Positions 1 to 8,125 of a stretch of 48,228 nucleotides of DNA are shown in pieces (the stretch's first letter is position 1; each line of letters starts with the position of its first letter). A model generated the notes under the pieces. The model was given only the letters and a program-made list of their open reading frames with translations, ran no database searches and was not told the origin of the DNA. The position numbers were made by a program, and so were the translations under genes. Origin of the DNA: Pseudomonas sp. AFG_SD02_1510_Pfu_092 (lineage in GTDB: Bacteria > Pseudomonadota > Gammaproteobacteria > Pseudomonadales > Pseudomonadaceae); contig NZ_PUQD01000039.1 of the NCBI RefSeq assembly GCF_003331055.1, positions 1-48,228 of the forward strand, in the 5' to 3' direction.

Positions 1-115
1 CCCCCCGCCCCCCCCTCCCCCCCTGCCCCCCCCTTCCGCTCGCGCCCCCTTTAAAATTTTCCTCCCCCCCGGGTGGGCCGCCCTCTTTGGGGGTCCCGGG
101 GGGGGGGGGCCCGGG
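1..115. other. Low-complexity contig-end sequence
   Basis: Almost pure C runs with scattered T, then G runs, unlike any other part of the window. No reading frame with Pseudomonas codon use crosses it. It looks like low-quality consensus at a contig end rather than biology. Everything from about position 120 reads normally. Confidence 0.8.
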
Positions 116-167
116 CAAGTTGAACACAACCATCGCGGGAGGCGTTGCCTCGAAACCGGTAACAGGG

Positions 168-191
168 CCTTCGCGGGCTTGCCCGTGAAGG
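168..191. repeat. Half REP palindrome
   Basis: A single stem-loop (cttcgcgggc / gcccgtgaag around a short loop) matching the core of the REP elements seen elsewhere in the window. It sits about 30 bases before the SDR start codon. Confidence 0.55.
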
Positions 192-221
192 CACCACTGG
201 TTTCACAGAGGAGTGCTCCCC

Positions 222-1127
222 ATGCCCAACAAGCCCCATGACCAGTTCAGCATGCAGAACCCGCTGACCCAATACCCGCACCCGCCATTTCCGGCCCAGG
301 GCCAGCCAGCGCCGGGCCTGGATGCCAACATGCAACCCAAGCCCGATCACGGTGAAACCTCTTACAAAGGCTTCGGCCGCCTGGCCGGGCGCAAAGCGCT
401 GATCACCGGCGCGGATTCCGGCATCGGCCGGGCAGTGGCCATCGCCTTTGCCCGCGAGGGGGCCGATATCGCCTTGAACTACCTGCCCATCGAACAGCCC
501 GATGCCCGCGAAGTGATAAAGCTGATCGAAGCCGAAGGCCGCAAGGTGGTGGCCATTGCCGGCGACCTCAAGGACGAGAACTTCTGCAAGGAACTGGTCG
601 AGCAGGCCCATGAACAGCTTGGCGGCCTCGACATCCTGGTCAACGTCGCGGGCAAGCAGGAAGCGCGCAAGGACATCAGCCAGATCAGTCACGAGCAGTT
701 CGATCACACCCTCAAGACCAACGTCTACGCATTGTTCTGGCTATGCCAGGCTGCCGTGCCGCTGATGCCGGCTGGCGCCACCATCATCAACACCGCCTCG
801 ATTCAGTCCTACCAGCCATCGGCCACCTTGCTCGACTATGCCACCACCAAGGCAGCGATCGTGGCGTTCACCAAGGCCTTGGCCAAGCAGGTGATCGAGC
901 GCGGTATCCGGGTGAATGCGGTCGCCCCCGGGCCGATCTGGACCGTGTTGCAGCCCAGCGGTGGCCAGCCACCAGAGAAAATCCCCGAGTTCGGCTCGCA
1001 AACGCCGATGAAGCGCCCGGGGCAGCCCGCCGAGTGCGCGCCGGTCTACGTGTTGCTGGCCAGTCAGGAGTCCAGCTACATCACCGGTGAAGTGTTCGGT
1101 GTGACCGGCGGCAACCCGCTGCCGTAG
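222..1127 (+). CDS. SDR family NAD(P)-dependent oxidoreductase
   Basis: A 301-residue classical-type short-chain dehydrogenase with a ~50-residue N-terminal extension, the layout of the YghA-like group. Residues 62-69 (TGADSGIG) form the cofactor glycine motif, NVAG at 141-144 replaces the usual NNAG, and Ser193, Tyr206 and Lys210 (YATTK) form the catalytic set. The C-terminus keeps the family ending [13 protein letters not shown]. The ATG at 222 is chosen because AGAGGAG lies 8 bases upstream; a GTG at 213 is in frame but overlaps that ribosome site. The substrate cannot be read from sequence; relatives reduce aldehydes or sugars. It lies 72 bases before ku on the same strand and may be co-transcribed with it. 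Confidence 0.92.
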   Translation: MPNKPHDQFSMQNPLTQYPHPPFPAQGQPAPGLDANMQPKPDHGETSYKGFGRLAGRKALITGADSGIGRAVAIAFAREGADIALNYLPIEQPDAREVIKLIEAEGRKVVAIAGDLKDENFCKELVEQAHEQLGGLDILVNVAGKQEARKDISQISHEQFDHTLKTNVYALFWLCQAAVPLMPAGATIINTASIQSYQPSATLLDYATTKAAIVAFTKALAKQVIERGIRVNAVAPGPIWTVLQPSGGQPPEKIPEFGSQTPMKRPGQPAECAPVYVLLASQESSYITGEVFGVTGGNPLP

Positions 1128-1199
1128 GGCGCGGCGGCTAAACCTTTGCCGCCTGGCGCAGTCATTTCAGGTATCGACAGGTAACCTTGGGAGCAGCTC

Positions 1200-2033
1200 A
1201 TGGCTCGGGCAATCTGGAAAGGCGCCATCAGTTTCGGCCTGGTGCACATCCCCGTTGCGCTCAATACGGCGGTGCGTACCGAGCGGGTCGATTTCGACTG
1301 GCTGGACAAGCGCAGCATGGAGCCGGTGGGCTACAAGCGGGTGAACAAGGTTACCGGCAAGGACATCGACAAGGAAAACATCGTCAAGGGCGTGGAGTTC
1401 GAAAAGGGCCGTTATGTGGTGATCAGCGAGGAAGAGATCCGCAAGGCCCGGCCCGAGGCCACGCAGACCATCGATATCTTTTCCTTCGTCGAGGCCGGCG
1501 ATATCCCCCTGCAGCATTTCGACACGCCGTATTACCTCAGCCCGGACCGGCGCGGCGGCAAGGTCTACGCGTTGCTGCGCGAAACCTTGGCCAGCACCGG
1601 CAAGGTGGCGTTGGCCACGGTGGTATTGCATACCCGTCAGCACCTGGCATTGCTGCGCCCGCTGGACGATGCGCTGGTCATGATTACCCTGCGCTGGCCG
1701 GAGGAGGTGCGCGGGCTGGACACTTTGGAGCTGGACAGCAGCGTTACCGAAGCCAAGGTGGACAAGCGCGAGCTGGACATGGCCAAACGGCTGGTCGAGG
1801 ACATGACCGGTGCCTGGACCCCGGGTGAGTACCACGATGCTTTCCGCCAGACCATTCTTGACCTGGTGGAAGAGAAGGCCAGCAAGGGCAAGATCGAGAC
1901 GGTCGAGCAGGGCGAGGCTGCCGGCACGGAAAAGAGTGCGGACATTCTCGACCTTACCGAACTGCTCAAGCGCAGCCTGGGGGGCAAGAAGCCCGAGAAG
2001 AAACCGGCGAAGAAGACCCGCAAGGCGTCATAG
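1200..2033 (+). CDS. ku: Non-homologous end-joining protein Ku
   Basis: A 277-residue bacterial Ku. The N-terminal signature ARAIWKGAISFGLVHIPV and the central Ku bridge and barrel region (to about residue 190) are typical, and the length fits the family. The C-terminus is a Lys-rich tail (KKPEKKPAKKTRK), the part that in other bacterial Ku proteins binds DNA and recruits LigD. Ku forms a homodimeric ring on broken DNA ends. LigD is encoded 1.2 kb away on the opposite strand, completing the two-component NHEJ system, which in pseudomonads mostly acts in stationary phase. The start ATG follows a weak GGGAG site. The REP array begins right after the stop codon. Confidence 0.96.
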   Translation: MARAIWKGAISFGLVHIPVALNTAVRTERVDFDWLDKRSMEPVGYKRVNKVTGKDIDKENIVKGVEFEKGRYVVISEEEIRKARPEATQTIDIFSFVEAGDIPLQHFDTPYYLSPDRRGGKVYALLRETLASTGKVALATVVLHTRQHLALLRPLDDALVMITLRWPEEVRGLDTLELDSSVTEAKVDKRELDMAKRLVEDMTGAWTPGEYHDAFRQTILDLVEEKASKGKIETVEQGEAAGTEKSADILDLTELLKRSLGGKKPEKKPAKKTRKAS

Positions 2034-2042
2034 CCGCCGCAT

Positions 2043-2405
2043 GTATGGCACCGGCTGCGCCGGTGTTCGCGGCTAAAGCCGCTCCCACAGTTTAGTTCCC
2101 TGCCTGCCTCGTCCCTGTGGGAGCGGGCGTGCCCGCGAAGCAGGCAGCGCGGTGGATGGCACCGGCTTCGCCGGTGTTCGCGGCTAAAGCCGCTTCCACA
2201 GTTTAATGCCCTGCCTGCCTCGTCCCTGTGGGAGCGGGCGTGCCCGCGAAGCAGGCGACGCGGTGGATGGCACCGGCTTCGCCGGTATTCGCGGCCACGG
2301 CCGCTCCCACAGGTGCAGTGTAAGCCCCGGGCCTGCGTCGTACTTTGTGGGAGCGGGTTCACCCGCGAAGCAGGCGGCGCGGTGGTGGCATTGGCTGCGC
2401 CGGTG
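2043..2405. repeat. Tandem REP array
   Basis: At least three near-identical ~110-base units, each an inverted pair: ctgtgggagcgggcgtgccc ... then caccggcttcgccggtgttcgcggctaaagccgctcccacag. A fourth, partial unit has the gggttcaccc variant. The array fills the whole gap between ku and the PIG-L gene stop codon (convergent genes), the usual location of P. putida REP elements. No coding sequence is seen in this stretch. Confidence 0.93.
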
Positions 2406-2437
2406 ATGAATGGCAGGTTTGGCAGGCTCGCCCCGGG

Positions 2438-3193
2438 TCAAAGAAACATCAATTCGAACGGCTGCAGCAGGCACTCGAGCAAATTACCCGGCAATGCAGG
2501 CGGGTTGTCGCCGTCCGGCTCCAGCTGGCTGGCATGCGCGGCCAAGGCCTGGCGTTTGCGCGCCAGCTGGCCTTCGTCCAGCTGCAGGCGGTGCGCGCGG
2601 GGCCAGGGCAAACGCGGGTCGTCCGGCTGCGCCCAGTGCCACGCCCATACCGGTACTTCCGCCAATTGCACCTGACGCGCCGCTGCAGCGTACGCAGCAG
2701 CGCGGCCGACGGCTTCGTTGTCGCAATGGCCATCCCCGCGCCAGGTGGCCAGCAACAGGTCATCGGGTTTCAGCAGCTGGGCAAGGTGGCGGGCCAGAAA
2801 CGCCTCCTCCCGGGGCAATTGACCGTCCCTGAGATTGAGCCGGCGCCAGTCCAGCTTGCTGGTATCCAGCGCCAGCTGCTGCAAGGCCAGGCGGCTTTCC
2901 TGAGGCCGTTTGCGCCGCAGGCGGTGCTGCGTCCACTCGCCGGAGCCAGGGTGGCTGGCTTCGCCGTCAGTGGCGGAAATCAACACCAGGTCCTGTTCGC
3001 GTCCCTTGAAATCGGCCAGCAGCCCGCCGGCCATGAGTATTTCGTCGTCCGGGTGGGGCGCTATCAGCACCAGGCGCCGCCCAGGCGGGCACAGTTGGCG
3101 ACGGTCGAGCCAGGTGGCGCGCGCCAGGTGCGCGGAATGCTGCCAGGCTGCCCACGGTGTGCCCGCACCGGGCTGAATCAGGCTTTCGTTCAT
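2438..3193 (-). CDS. PIG-L family deacetylase
   Basis: A 251-residue member of the LmbE/PIG-L zinc-dependent N-acetylglucosamine-type deacetylases. PHPDDE at residues 46-51 provides the first metal ligands and the catalytic Asp; a later His in GDGHCDNEAVGRA matches the third ligand. The fold then continues to a short C-terminal tail. The ATG at 3193 follows GGAAG by about ten bases; a GTG three codons upstream is an alternative. It starts 32 bases after the ligD stop codon on the same strand, so it is probably co-transcribed with ligD. Its substrate is unknown (a sugar conjugate or small thiol precursor is typical), and there is no glycosyltransferase next to it. Confidence 0.88.
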   Translation of the reverse strand: MNESLIQPGAGTPWAAWQHSAHLARATWLDRRQLCPPGRRLVLIAPHPDDEILMAGGLLADFKGREQDLVLISATDGEASHPGSGEWTQHRLRRKRPQESRLALQQLALDTSKLDWRRLNLRDGQLPREEAFLARHLAQLLKPDDLLLATWRGDGHCDNEAVGRAAAYAAAARQVQLAEVPVWAWHWAQPDDPRLPWPRAHRLQLDEGQLARKRQALAAHASQLEPDGDNPPALPGNLLECLLQPFELMFL

Positions 3194-3224
3194 GGCTGCC
3201 ACGCTTCCATTCGCCCTTGCACGG

Positions 3225-5723
3225 TCATTTGAGGCCCAGCTGCTTGCGCATGCGCGCGGTGATCGACTGGCGCACCTTGCTCATGCCCGCCCAAGGGTCG
3301 TCGACCTCTGCCAGGCGTTCCCCCAGGTTGCTGATGTTCCACTGATTGGCACCCTTGAGCTGGGTCAGTTCTTCACGCCAGATCGGTACCGAAACCGGCA
3401 ACCCCTCGCGCGCGCGCAGCGAATAGGCGCAAGCGGTGGTGGCGCCTTTGCCGTTGCGCAGGTAGTCGATGAAGATGCGCCCGACGCGGTTCTTCGGCCC
3501 GGATACCGCGCTGAGACGGTCCGGGAACAGCTTGGCCAGGTAATTGACGATGGCGTGGCTGAAGTCCTTCACCTCGTCCCAGTCGGCTTTGCGGGTCAGC
3601 GGCACGACCAGATGGATGCCTTTGCCGCCGCTGGTTTTCAGAAACACCTTCAAACCGAGCTCGTCGAGCAGGGTAAGGGTCAGCTGGGTGGCTTCGAGCA
3701 TGGCTTTCCAGGGCAGGGCGGGGTCAGGGTCGAGGTCGAGGACAAAACGGTCGGGCTTGTCGAAATCCTTGTCGGTGCCATTCCAGGTGTGAAGTTCGAG
3801 CATGTTCATCTGCACGGCACCCAGCAGCGTGTCCGGGCGATTGATCACCATCGCCGCCTGGCCTGCCTCGGCTTTGTCATAACTGAGCACATTGGGGATG
3901 TGCAGCTGGCCGGCGTTTTTCTGGAAGAACAGCTCGCCCGCCAGCCCGTCAGGGGCGCGCACCAGCGCCACGGGGCGGTCCTTGAGCTGCGGCAGGATCC
4001 ACTGGCTGACTTCGGCGTAATAGTGCGCCACGTCGCGCTTGGTGATGCCGCTGCTGGCATCGATGACCCGGTCCGGGTGGGTCAGGCGCAGATCACCGAA
4101 GTCGTCAGCAGCCTTGGCTTGGCGGGTTTTCGGCACGGTCTTGGCGGGCATGGCACGCTCCAGGTCGATGGCTGTGGCAGGTTTGTCGTCGCGCAAACCG
4201 TGAAATACCGAATGGCGGACGATGCCTTCCCGGGTCATTTGCGCATAGGCGACTTCGGCCAGCAGGTTTGGCTTGAGCCAGTGCACGCCGCGTGCCTCTG
4301 CCCCGGTGGGCGGCCTGGCCAGGGCGGGCTTGGCGATTTCGAGCGGTTTGAGCCGGGCATGGATACTGCCCAGGGTGGTGGTGCTGAACCCGGTGCCGAC
4401 CTTGCCGGCGTAACGCAGCTCGCCGCTGTCGTTGTCGTGCAGCGCCAACAGCAGGGCGCCGAAACCGCTGCGGCTGCCTTTCGGGTCGGTGAAGCCGACG
4501 ATCACGAACTCCTGGCGTTTCTTGCATTTGAGCTTGACCCAGTCGGCACTGCGCCGGCCACTGTAGACGCTGTCCACGCGCTTGCCGATCAGGCCTTCAA
4601 GGTCAAGGCGGCAGGCACTGTCCAGCAGCGAATCGACGGGCTGATCGAAGTCTGCGGAAAACAGCAGGTTGTCGGCCTGGTTGTGTTCGAGCAACTGGCG
4701 CAGCGCTTCGCGCCGGTCCTGCAGCGGCACCTGGCGCAAGTCGCGGCCGCCAAGAAACAGCAAGTCGAACAGGTAGTAGGTGATCTGTTCGTCGTGGTCG
4801 GTGTCGAAGGCGTTCTGCAGCGCCTGAAAATCGGCGACGCCCTGTGTGTTGTTCACCACCATCTCACCATCGAGCCATGCCGAGTCGACCCCCAGCTGAC
4901 GTAAGGCCGCCACCTGGCGCGGCATTTTCGCGCTCCAGTCGTGACCATTGCGGGTAAACAGGCGGATGTCATCGCCGTCGATGCGCGCCAGGATGCGGTA
5001 GCCGTCGAACTTCACTTCATAGCGCCAGTCGCCGCTGGGTGGCGAGTCGACCAGCGTCGCCAGCTGCGGTTGCAGTTGCTCGGGCAACGGCGCCGCTTTA
5101 CCAGTGCCCTTGCGCTTGCTGGTAGTGGGCCTGGGTTTGGCCGCTTGTGCAGGGCGGTTTTTGGGTAACAGGGTGCGATCACTGATCACGCTGTCTGGCT
5201 GTGCATCGACAATGCTGTATTCGCTTTCGCTGCGCGCCTGGCTGTCGTGGGACTTGACCAGCATCCATTGCTCCTTCTTGCCGGCCAGGTGGGTGCGGAA
5301 CAGGTTCCATACGCCGCTGAGCTTCTCGCCCTGCAGGCGAAAGCGCAGCTTGCCTTTGGCGTAGGCTTCGCGGGCATCGCCCTCTGGCTCCCAGATGCCG
5401 CGGTCCCAGACAATCACGTCGCCGGCGCCATAGTGGCCTTCGGGGATGTGGCCTTCGAAATCGGCGTAGTCCAGGGGGTGGTCCTCGACATGCACGGCCA
5501 GCCGGCGCACCTTCGGGTCGAGGGACGGCCCTTTCGGAATGGCCCAGCTTTTCAGCGTACCGTCCAGCTCCAGGCGGAAGTCGTAGTGCAGGTGGCTGGC
5601 ATCGTGCTTCTGGATGCAGAACTGCAGCGCATGCGCGCGTTTGGCGCGCGTGTGCTTGCCACTGGGCTCGGGCGTGGCATTGAAATCGCGCTTGCGCGCA
5701 TATTCCTCAAGGGGCTTGGCCAT
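3225..5723 (-). CDS. ligD: ATP-dependent DNA ligase LigD
   Basis: An 832-residue multidomain NHEJ enzyme in the Pseudomonas order. The N-terminal 3'-phosphoesterase (about 35-150) has His40, His46, Asp48, Arg50 and His82, which line up with the known P. aeruginosa LigD active site. A Lys/Arg-rich linker follows, then the ligase domain (about 215-520) with adenylated Lys238 in EVKFDGYR and its OB fold. The C-terminal primase-like polymerase (about 545-832) has the catalytic pair in DLDPDP plus SGGKGIH. It processes 3' ends, fills gaps and seals breaks held by Ku. The gene is intact and of normal length. It is divergent from the acidic protein gene at 5870. Confidence 0.97.
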   Translation of the reverse strand: MAKPLEEYARKRDFNATPEPSGKHTRAKRAHALQFCIQKHDASHLHYDFRLELDGTLKSWAIPKGPSLDPKVRRLAVHVEDHPLDYADFEGHIPEGHYGAGDVIVWDRGIWEPEGDAREAYAKGKLRFRLQGEKLSGVWNLFRTHLAGKKEQWMLVKSHDSQARSESEYSIVDAQPDSVISDRTLLPKNRPAQAAKPRPTTSKRKGTGKAAPLPEQLQPQLATLVDSPPSGDWRYEVKFDGYRILARIDGDDIRLFTRNGHDWSAKMPRQVAALRQLGVDSAWLDGEMVVNNTQGVADFQALQNAFDTDHDEQITYYLFDLLFLGGRDLRQVPLQDRREALRQLLEHNQADNLLFSADFDQPVDSLLDSACRLDLEGLIGKRVDSVYSGRRSADWVKLKCKKRQEFVIVGFTDPKGSRSGFGALLLALHDNDSGELRYAGKVGTGFSTTTLGSIHARLKPLEIAKPALARPPTGAEARGVHWLKPNLLAEVAYAQMTREGIVRHSVFHGLRDDKPATAIDLERAMPAKTVPKTRQAKAADDFGDLRLTHPDRVIDASSGITKRDVAHYYAEVSQWILPQLKDRPVALVRAPDGLAGELFFQKNAGQLHIPNVLSYDKAEAGQAAMVINRPDTLLGAVQMNMLELHTWNGTDKDFDKPDRFVLDLDPDPALPWKAMLEATQLTLTLLDELGLKVFLKTSGGKGIHLVVPLTRKADWDEVKDFSHAIVNYLAKLFPDRLSAVSGPKNRVGRIFIDYLRNGKGATTACAYSLRAREGLPVSVPIWREELTQLKGANQWNISNLGERLAEVDDPWAGMSKVRQSITARMRKQLGLK

Positions 5724-5869
5724 GGCAGGCTCCCGGCGGTTCGCGGTCTTATCGTTGGGAGGCGGCCGGGGCAGGGGAGTTCAAAAAAACACGCTGGTGC
5801 GGAGAAACTCTGAATCTTCCGTGGCGTGGCGCAGTCGACCATGAGTAAGCCAACTGATGGAGACAATCC

Positions 5870-6334
5870 ATGTCCACACCTGATGATCGCAAACCCTACA
5901 CACCGACCGAGATCGACGACACCGAAGACCGCATGGGCAGTGTGCATGAGCTGGACTTCAGTGATCGCCTGGATGATCGCGAGGGGCGGGTGGGAGATGA
6001 GCGGCCGGCCCGGGAAGTTGCCGAGGAGTTCCCCGCCCGCCGGGTGGCAGAAAGCGGCATGACCGGTGGCGAGGCGCTGAGCGACAGCCTGCACGAGGAC
6101 AACGTCACCTATGACGACCTCAGCCCGGACACCTTGCTCGACGAGACCGGCGCCCGTGACCCGCACGAGCCGGGCCATGGCGGCCCGGCGGACAAGGCCT
6201 TGCGCCACGTCGATGCCGAGGAGATCGGTGGGGGTATCGGTCTCGACGAAGCCGAGCTGGCACGTTCCGCGCCGCTGGATGGCCAGCCGTGGAGCGACGA
6301 TGTGGTCGAGGACGACGAGGAGGGCAAGCGATGA
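5870..6334 (+). CDS. Acidic hypothetical protein coupled to metallothionein
   Basis: A 154-residue, strongly acidic, Gly/Asp/Glu-rich soluble protein (begins MSTPDDRKPYTPTEIDD). It has no signal peptide, no membrane segment and no catalytic motif I recognise. Similar Pseudomonas proteins are often labelled phosphotransferase system HPr-related, but I see no HPr phosphorylation-site motif here, so I give no function. GGAGA lies 6 bases before the ATG. Its stop overlaps the next start as ATGA at 6331, so translation of the metallothionein is probably coupled to it. Its promoter would lie in the 146-base gap divergent from ligD. Confidence 0.75.
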   Translation: MSTPDDRKPYTPTEIDDTEDRMGSVHELDFSDRLDDREGRVGDERPAREVAEEFPARRVAESGMTGGEALSDSLHEDNVTYDDLSPDTLLDETGARDPHEPGHGGPADKALRHVDAEEIGGGIGLDEAELARSAPLDGQPWSDDVVEDDEEGKR

Positions 6335-6555
6335 GCGAATTACGATGCGCCTGCAGCGAATGCAGCTGCACGGTGGACGCCGCGCCACAGGGTGGCAAGG
6401 CCTATTGCTGTGAAGCCTGCGCCAGCGGGCACCGCAATGGCGAGCCTTGCCGCATGCCAGGCTGCAACTGCGCACAGGCCGTGCAGCCCAAGGAAACCAA
6501 TGTGGACAATGCCTTGGATGAAACCTTCCCGGCGAGTGACCCGATCTCGCCATGA
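6331..6555 (+). CDS. bmtA: Bacterial metallothionein with C-terminal FPASDP tail
   Basis: A 74-residue Pseudomonas-type metallothionein. Ten Cys at 6, 8, 11, 13, 26, 27, 30, 40, 45 and 47 plus His34 match the BmtA zinc/cadmium cluster pattern (CxCxxCxC ... YCCxxCAxGH ... CxxxxCxC). It sequesters Zn or Cd in the cytoplasm. After the metal domain comes a ~20-residue extension ending ALDETFPASDPISP, a short motif found in other small bacterial proteins. The start ATG overlaps the stop of the upstream gene (ATGA), with GAGGGCAAGC as ribosome site. Confidence 0.93.
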   Translation: MSELRCACSECSCTVDAAPQGGKAYCCEACASGHRNGEPCRMPGCNCAQAVQPKETNVDNALDETFPASDPISP

Positions 6556-6602
6556 TCGCTGGGGCAGCTGCCTGAAATAGCTTGCGCAACTGCCCCTGCA
6601 AC

Positions 6603-6692
6603 CTGTGGGAGCGGGTTTACCCGCGAACACCGGCGTAGCCGGTGCCATGCACCGCGCTGGATTCTTCGCGGCTAAAGCCGCTCCTACAGGTT
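6603..6692. repeat. REP inverted pair
   Basis: Two REP palindromes facing each other (ctgtgggagcgggtttaccc ... cgcggctaaagccgctcctacagg) between the convergent metallothionein gene and the 6717 gene. Confidence 0.92.
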
Positions 6693-6716
6693 TACAGCCC
6701 GCCTTCCTGCGGTGGC

Positions 6717-7145
6717 TCAGTGCGTCTGCCAGATGCCGTTACTGCGCTCGCAGTCCGTCCGGGCCTGGCCAAGGCTTGGGGTGTCGTAGTAGTAGGTCAC
6801 GACTCGTGCATCCTTCGGCAGGTTCGGGCGGGTAGAGGGCTGGTCATTACCGCCCGCCTTGGGGTTGGCCAGCGCTTCCTGGGTCAGTGGGGCAATGCAA
6901 CTGCCCACGCTGCCATCGGCGCAGCGGGCCACCTTGTGTTTCTCTGAACTGAGCATGTCCTTGCTTTCGTTACTGCACGACCAATTAATCGCCTCAGGGG
7001 GCATGTTGCCGTAGGTGTAACAGGTGTGTTGCTCCACCGGTTTTACCGCTTCGCTGGACGAGCGGGTCATCACATCACAGGCCTCGGCCCAGACCTCGCC
7101 GCTGACCAGGCTCACCAGCATCAATGTCATTACCGAGCAACGCAT
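6717..7145 (-). CDS. Secreted hypothetical protein
   Basis: A 142-residue exported protein. The signal peptide MRCSVMTLMLVSLVSGEVWA with AxA-type cleavage near residue 20 leads into a mature part with six Cys, which suggests disulfides in the periplasm. I do not recognise a family. The ATG at 7145 is chosen because GGGAGG lies 6 bases upstream and the signal peptide begins there; the open frame extends further upstream without a signal-like start. It sits 32 bases after ybhN on the same strand and could be the last gene of that operon. Confidence 0.72.
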   Translation of the reverse strand: MRCSVMTLMLVSLVSGEVWAEACDVMTRSSSEAVKPVEQHTCYTYGNMPPEAINWSCSNESKDMLSSEKHKVARCADGSVGSCIAPLTQEALANPKAGGNDQPSTRPNLPKDARVVTYYYDTPSLGQARTDCERSNGIWQTH

Positions 7146-7177
7146 GGCCACCTCCCGGCCCGCGGGCCGCTTCATGT

Positions 7178-8125
7178 TCATGCCGGTTTTTCGCGTCGGC
7201 GCATGGCCTTGGCGCGCTTCTCCAGCACCAGGTAAGTGATCACTGCAAGTACCAGCGGAATCAGGTAGTACAGCGTGCGATAGGCCAGCAGCGCCGCGAC
7301 CAGGCTGCCCTGGCCGATCTGCCCGTGCAGCAAGCCGAGGAATACGGTTTCCAGTACCCCCAGCCCGGCCGGAATGTGCGCCACCACACCCGCCACGCAA
7401 CTGATCAGCAAAATGCCGAGAATCGAGGGGTAGAACGCCTCATCCGGCAGTAGCCAATAGATCAGCAACGCCATCATCGCCCAGTTGCTGGCGCCGAGGG
7501 CAACCTGGCATAGCGCCAGGCGCAGCGACGGCAAGGTCAATTCATGCTCACGCCACGTCCAGGTCCGCTTTTTCGCCAGGCCGCAGGCCAGCAGGTAACC
7601 GATGGCGATGGCCAGTAACAGGAAACCGATCAGCTGCAACCCGCCGGTGCCTACCGCCCAGTTGGCCGGCAGCTCCACCAGGCGCAAGGCGAACACGCTG
7701 CCGGCCAGCAGCATGTAACCCATCCAGTTGGTCAGCAGGCCGAGGGTGAGGATGCGGGTGATGGTCGGCGTATCCAGGCCAAGCCGGCTGTACAGCCGGT
7801 AGCGCAAGGCCACACCGCCTACCCAGGTGGTGAAATTGAGGTTGAAGGCATAGCACACGAATGCCACCGGCAGCACTTGCCGCGCTGGCAGCTGGTGGCC
7901 GGTGTAGGTGCGTGCGAGCAGGTCATAACTGGCAAAGATCAGGAAACTGCACAGCGCCATGCCCATGCCGATCGCCAAGCTGCCCGGCTTGTAGGCGAAC
8001 AACGACTGGCGCACTTCGTTCCAGTCCAGGTTGCGCGCGAGCATGAACAGCAGCAGCGGAATCAGGATCAGGAACAGCAGGGTGAACAGGCGCTTGGCCC
8101 AGGTATGCCAACGCTTTCGCTCCAT
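7178..8125 (-). CDS. ybhN: YbhN-like inner membrane protein (LPG synthase-like domain)
   Basis: A 315-residue integral membrane protein of the UPF0104 / lysylphosphatidylglycerol synthase transmembrane-domain family, with about eight hydrophobic segments starting at residue 12. It contains conserved-looking NFTTWVGG and AHIPAGLGVLE motifs typical of the family. It lacks the C-terminal tRNA-dependent aminoacyltransferase domain of MprF, so it is not an MprF enzyme; a lipid-handling role is inferred. Its ATG overlaps the clsB stop by one base (TGATG), so translation is coupled. Order and partners match the E. coli ybhP-clsB-ybhN operon. Confidence 0.88.
   Translation of the reverse strand: MERKRWHTWAKRLFTLLFLILIPLLLFMLARNLDWNEVRQSLFAYKPGSLAIGMGMALCSFLIFASYDLLARTYTGHQLPARQVLPVAFVCYAFNLNFTTWVGGVALRYRLYSRLGLDTPTITRILTLGLLTNWMGYMLLAGSVFALRLVELPANWAVGTGGLQLIGFLLLAIAIGYLLACGLAKKRTWTWREHELTLPSLRLALCQVALGASNWAMMALLIYWLLPDEAFYPSILGILLISCVAGVVAHIPAGLGVLETVFLGLLHGQIGQGSLVAALLAYRTLYYLIPLVLAVITYLVLEKRAKAMRRREKPA

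Noticed and set aside
2043..2405. Regularly spaced repeats considered as a CRISPR array
   Set aside because: Units are REP inverted pairs whose intervening sequence is also repeated; there are no unique spacers and no cas genes.
3192..4904. 570-residue open frame on the + strand opposite ligD
   Set aside because: Antisense shadow of ligD, a common effect of high-GC third positions. No ribosome site and no family similarity; LigD on the other strand has all catalytic motifs.
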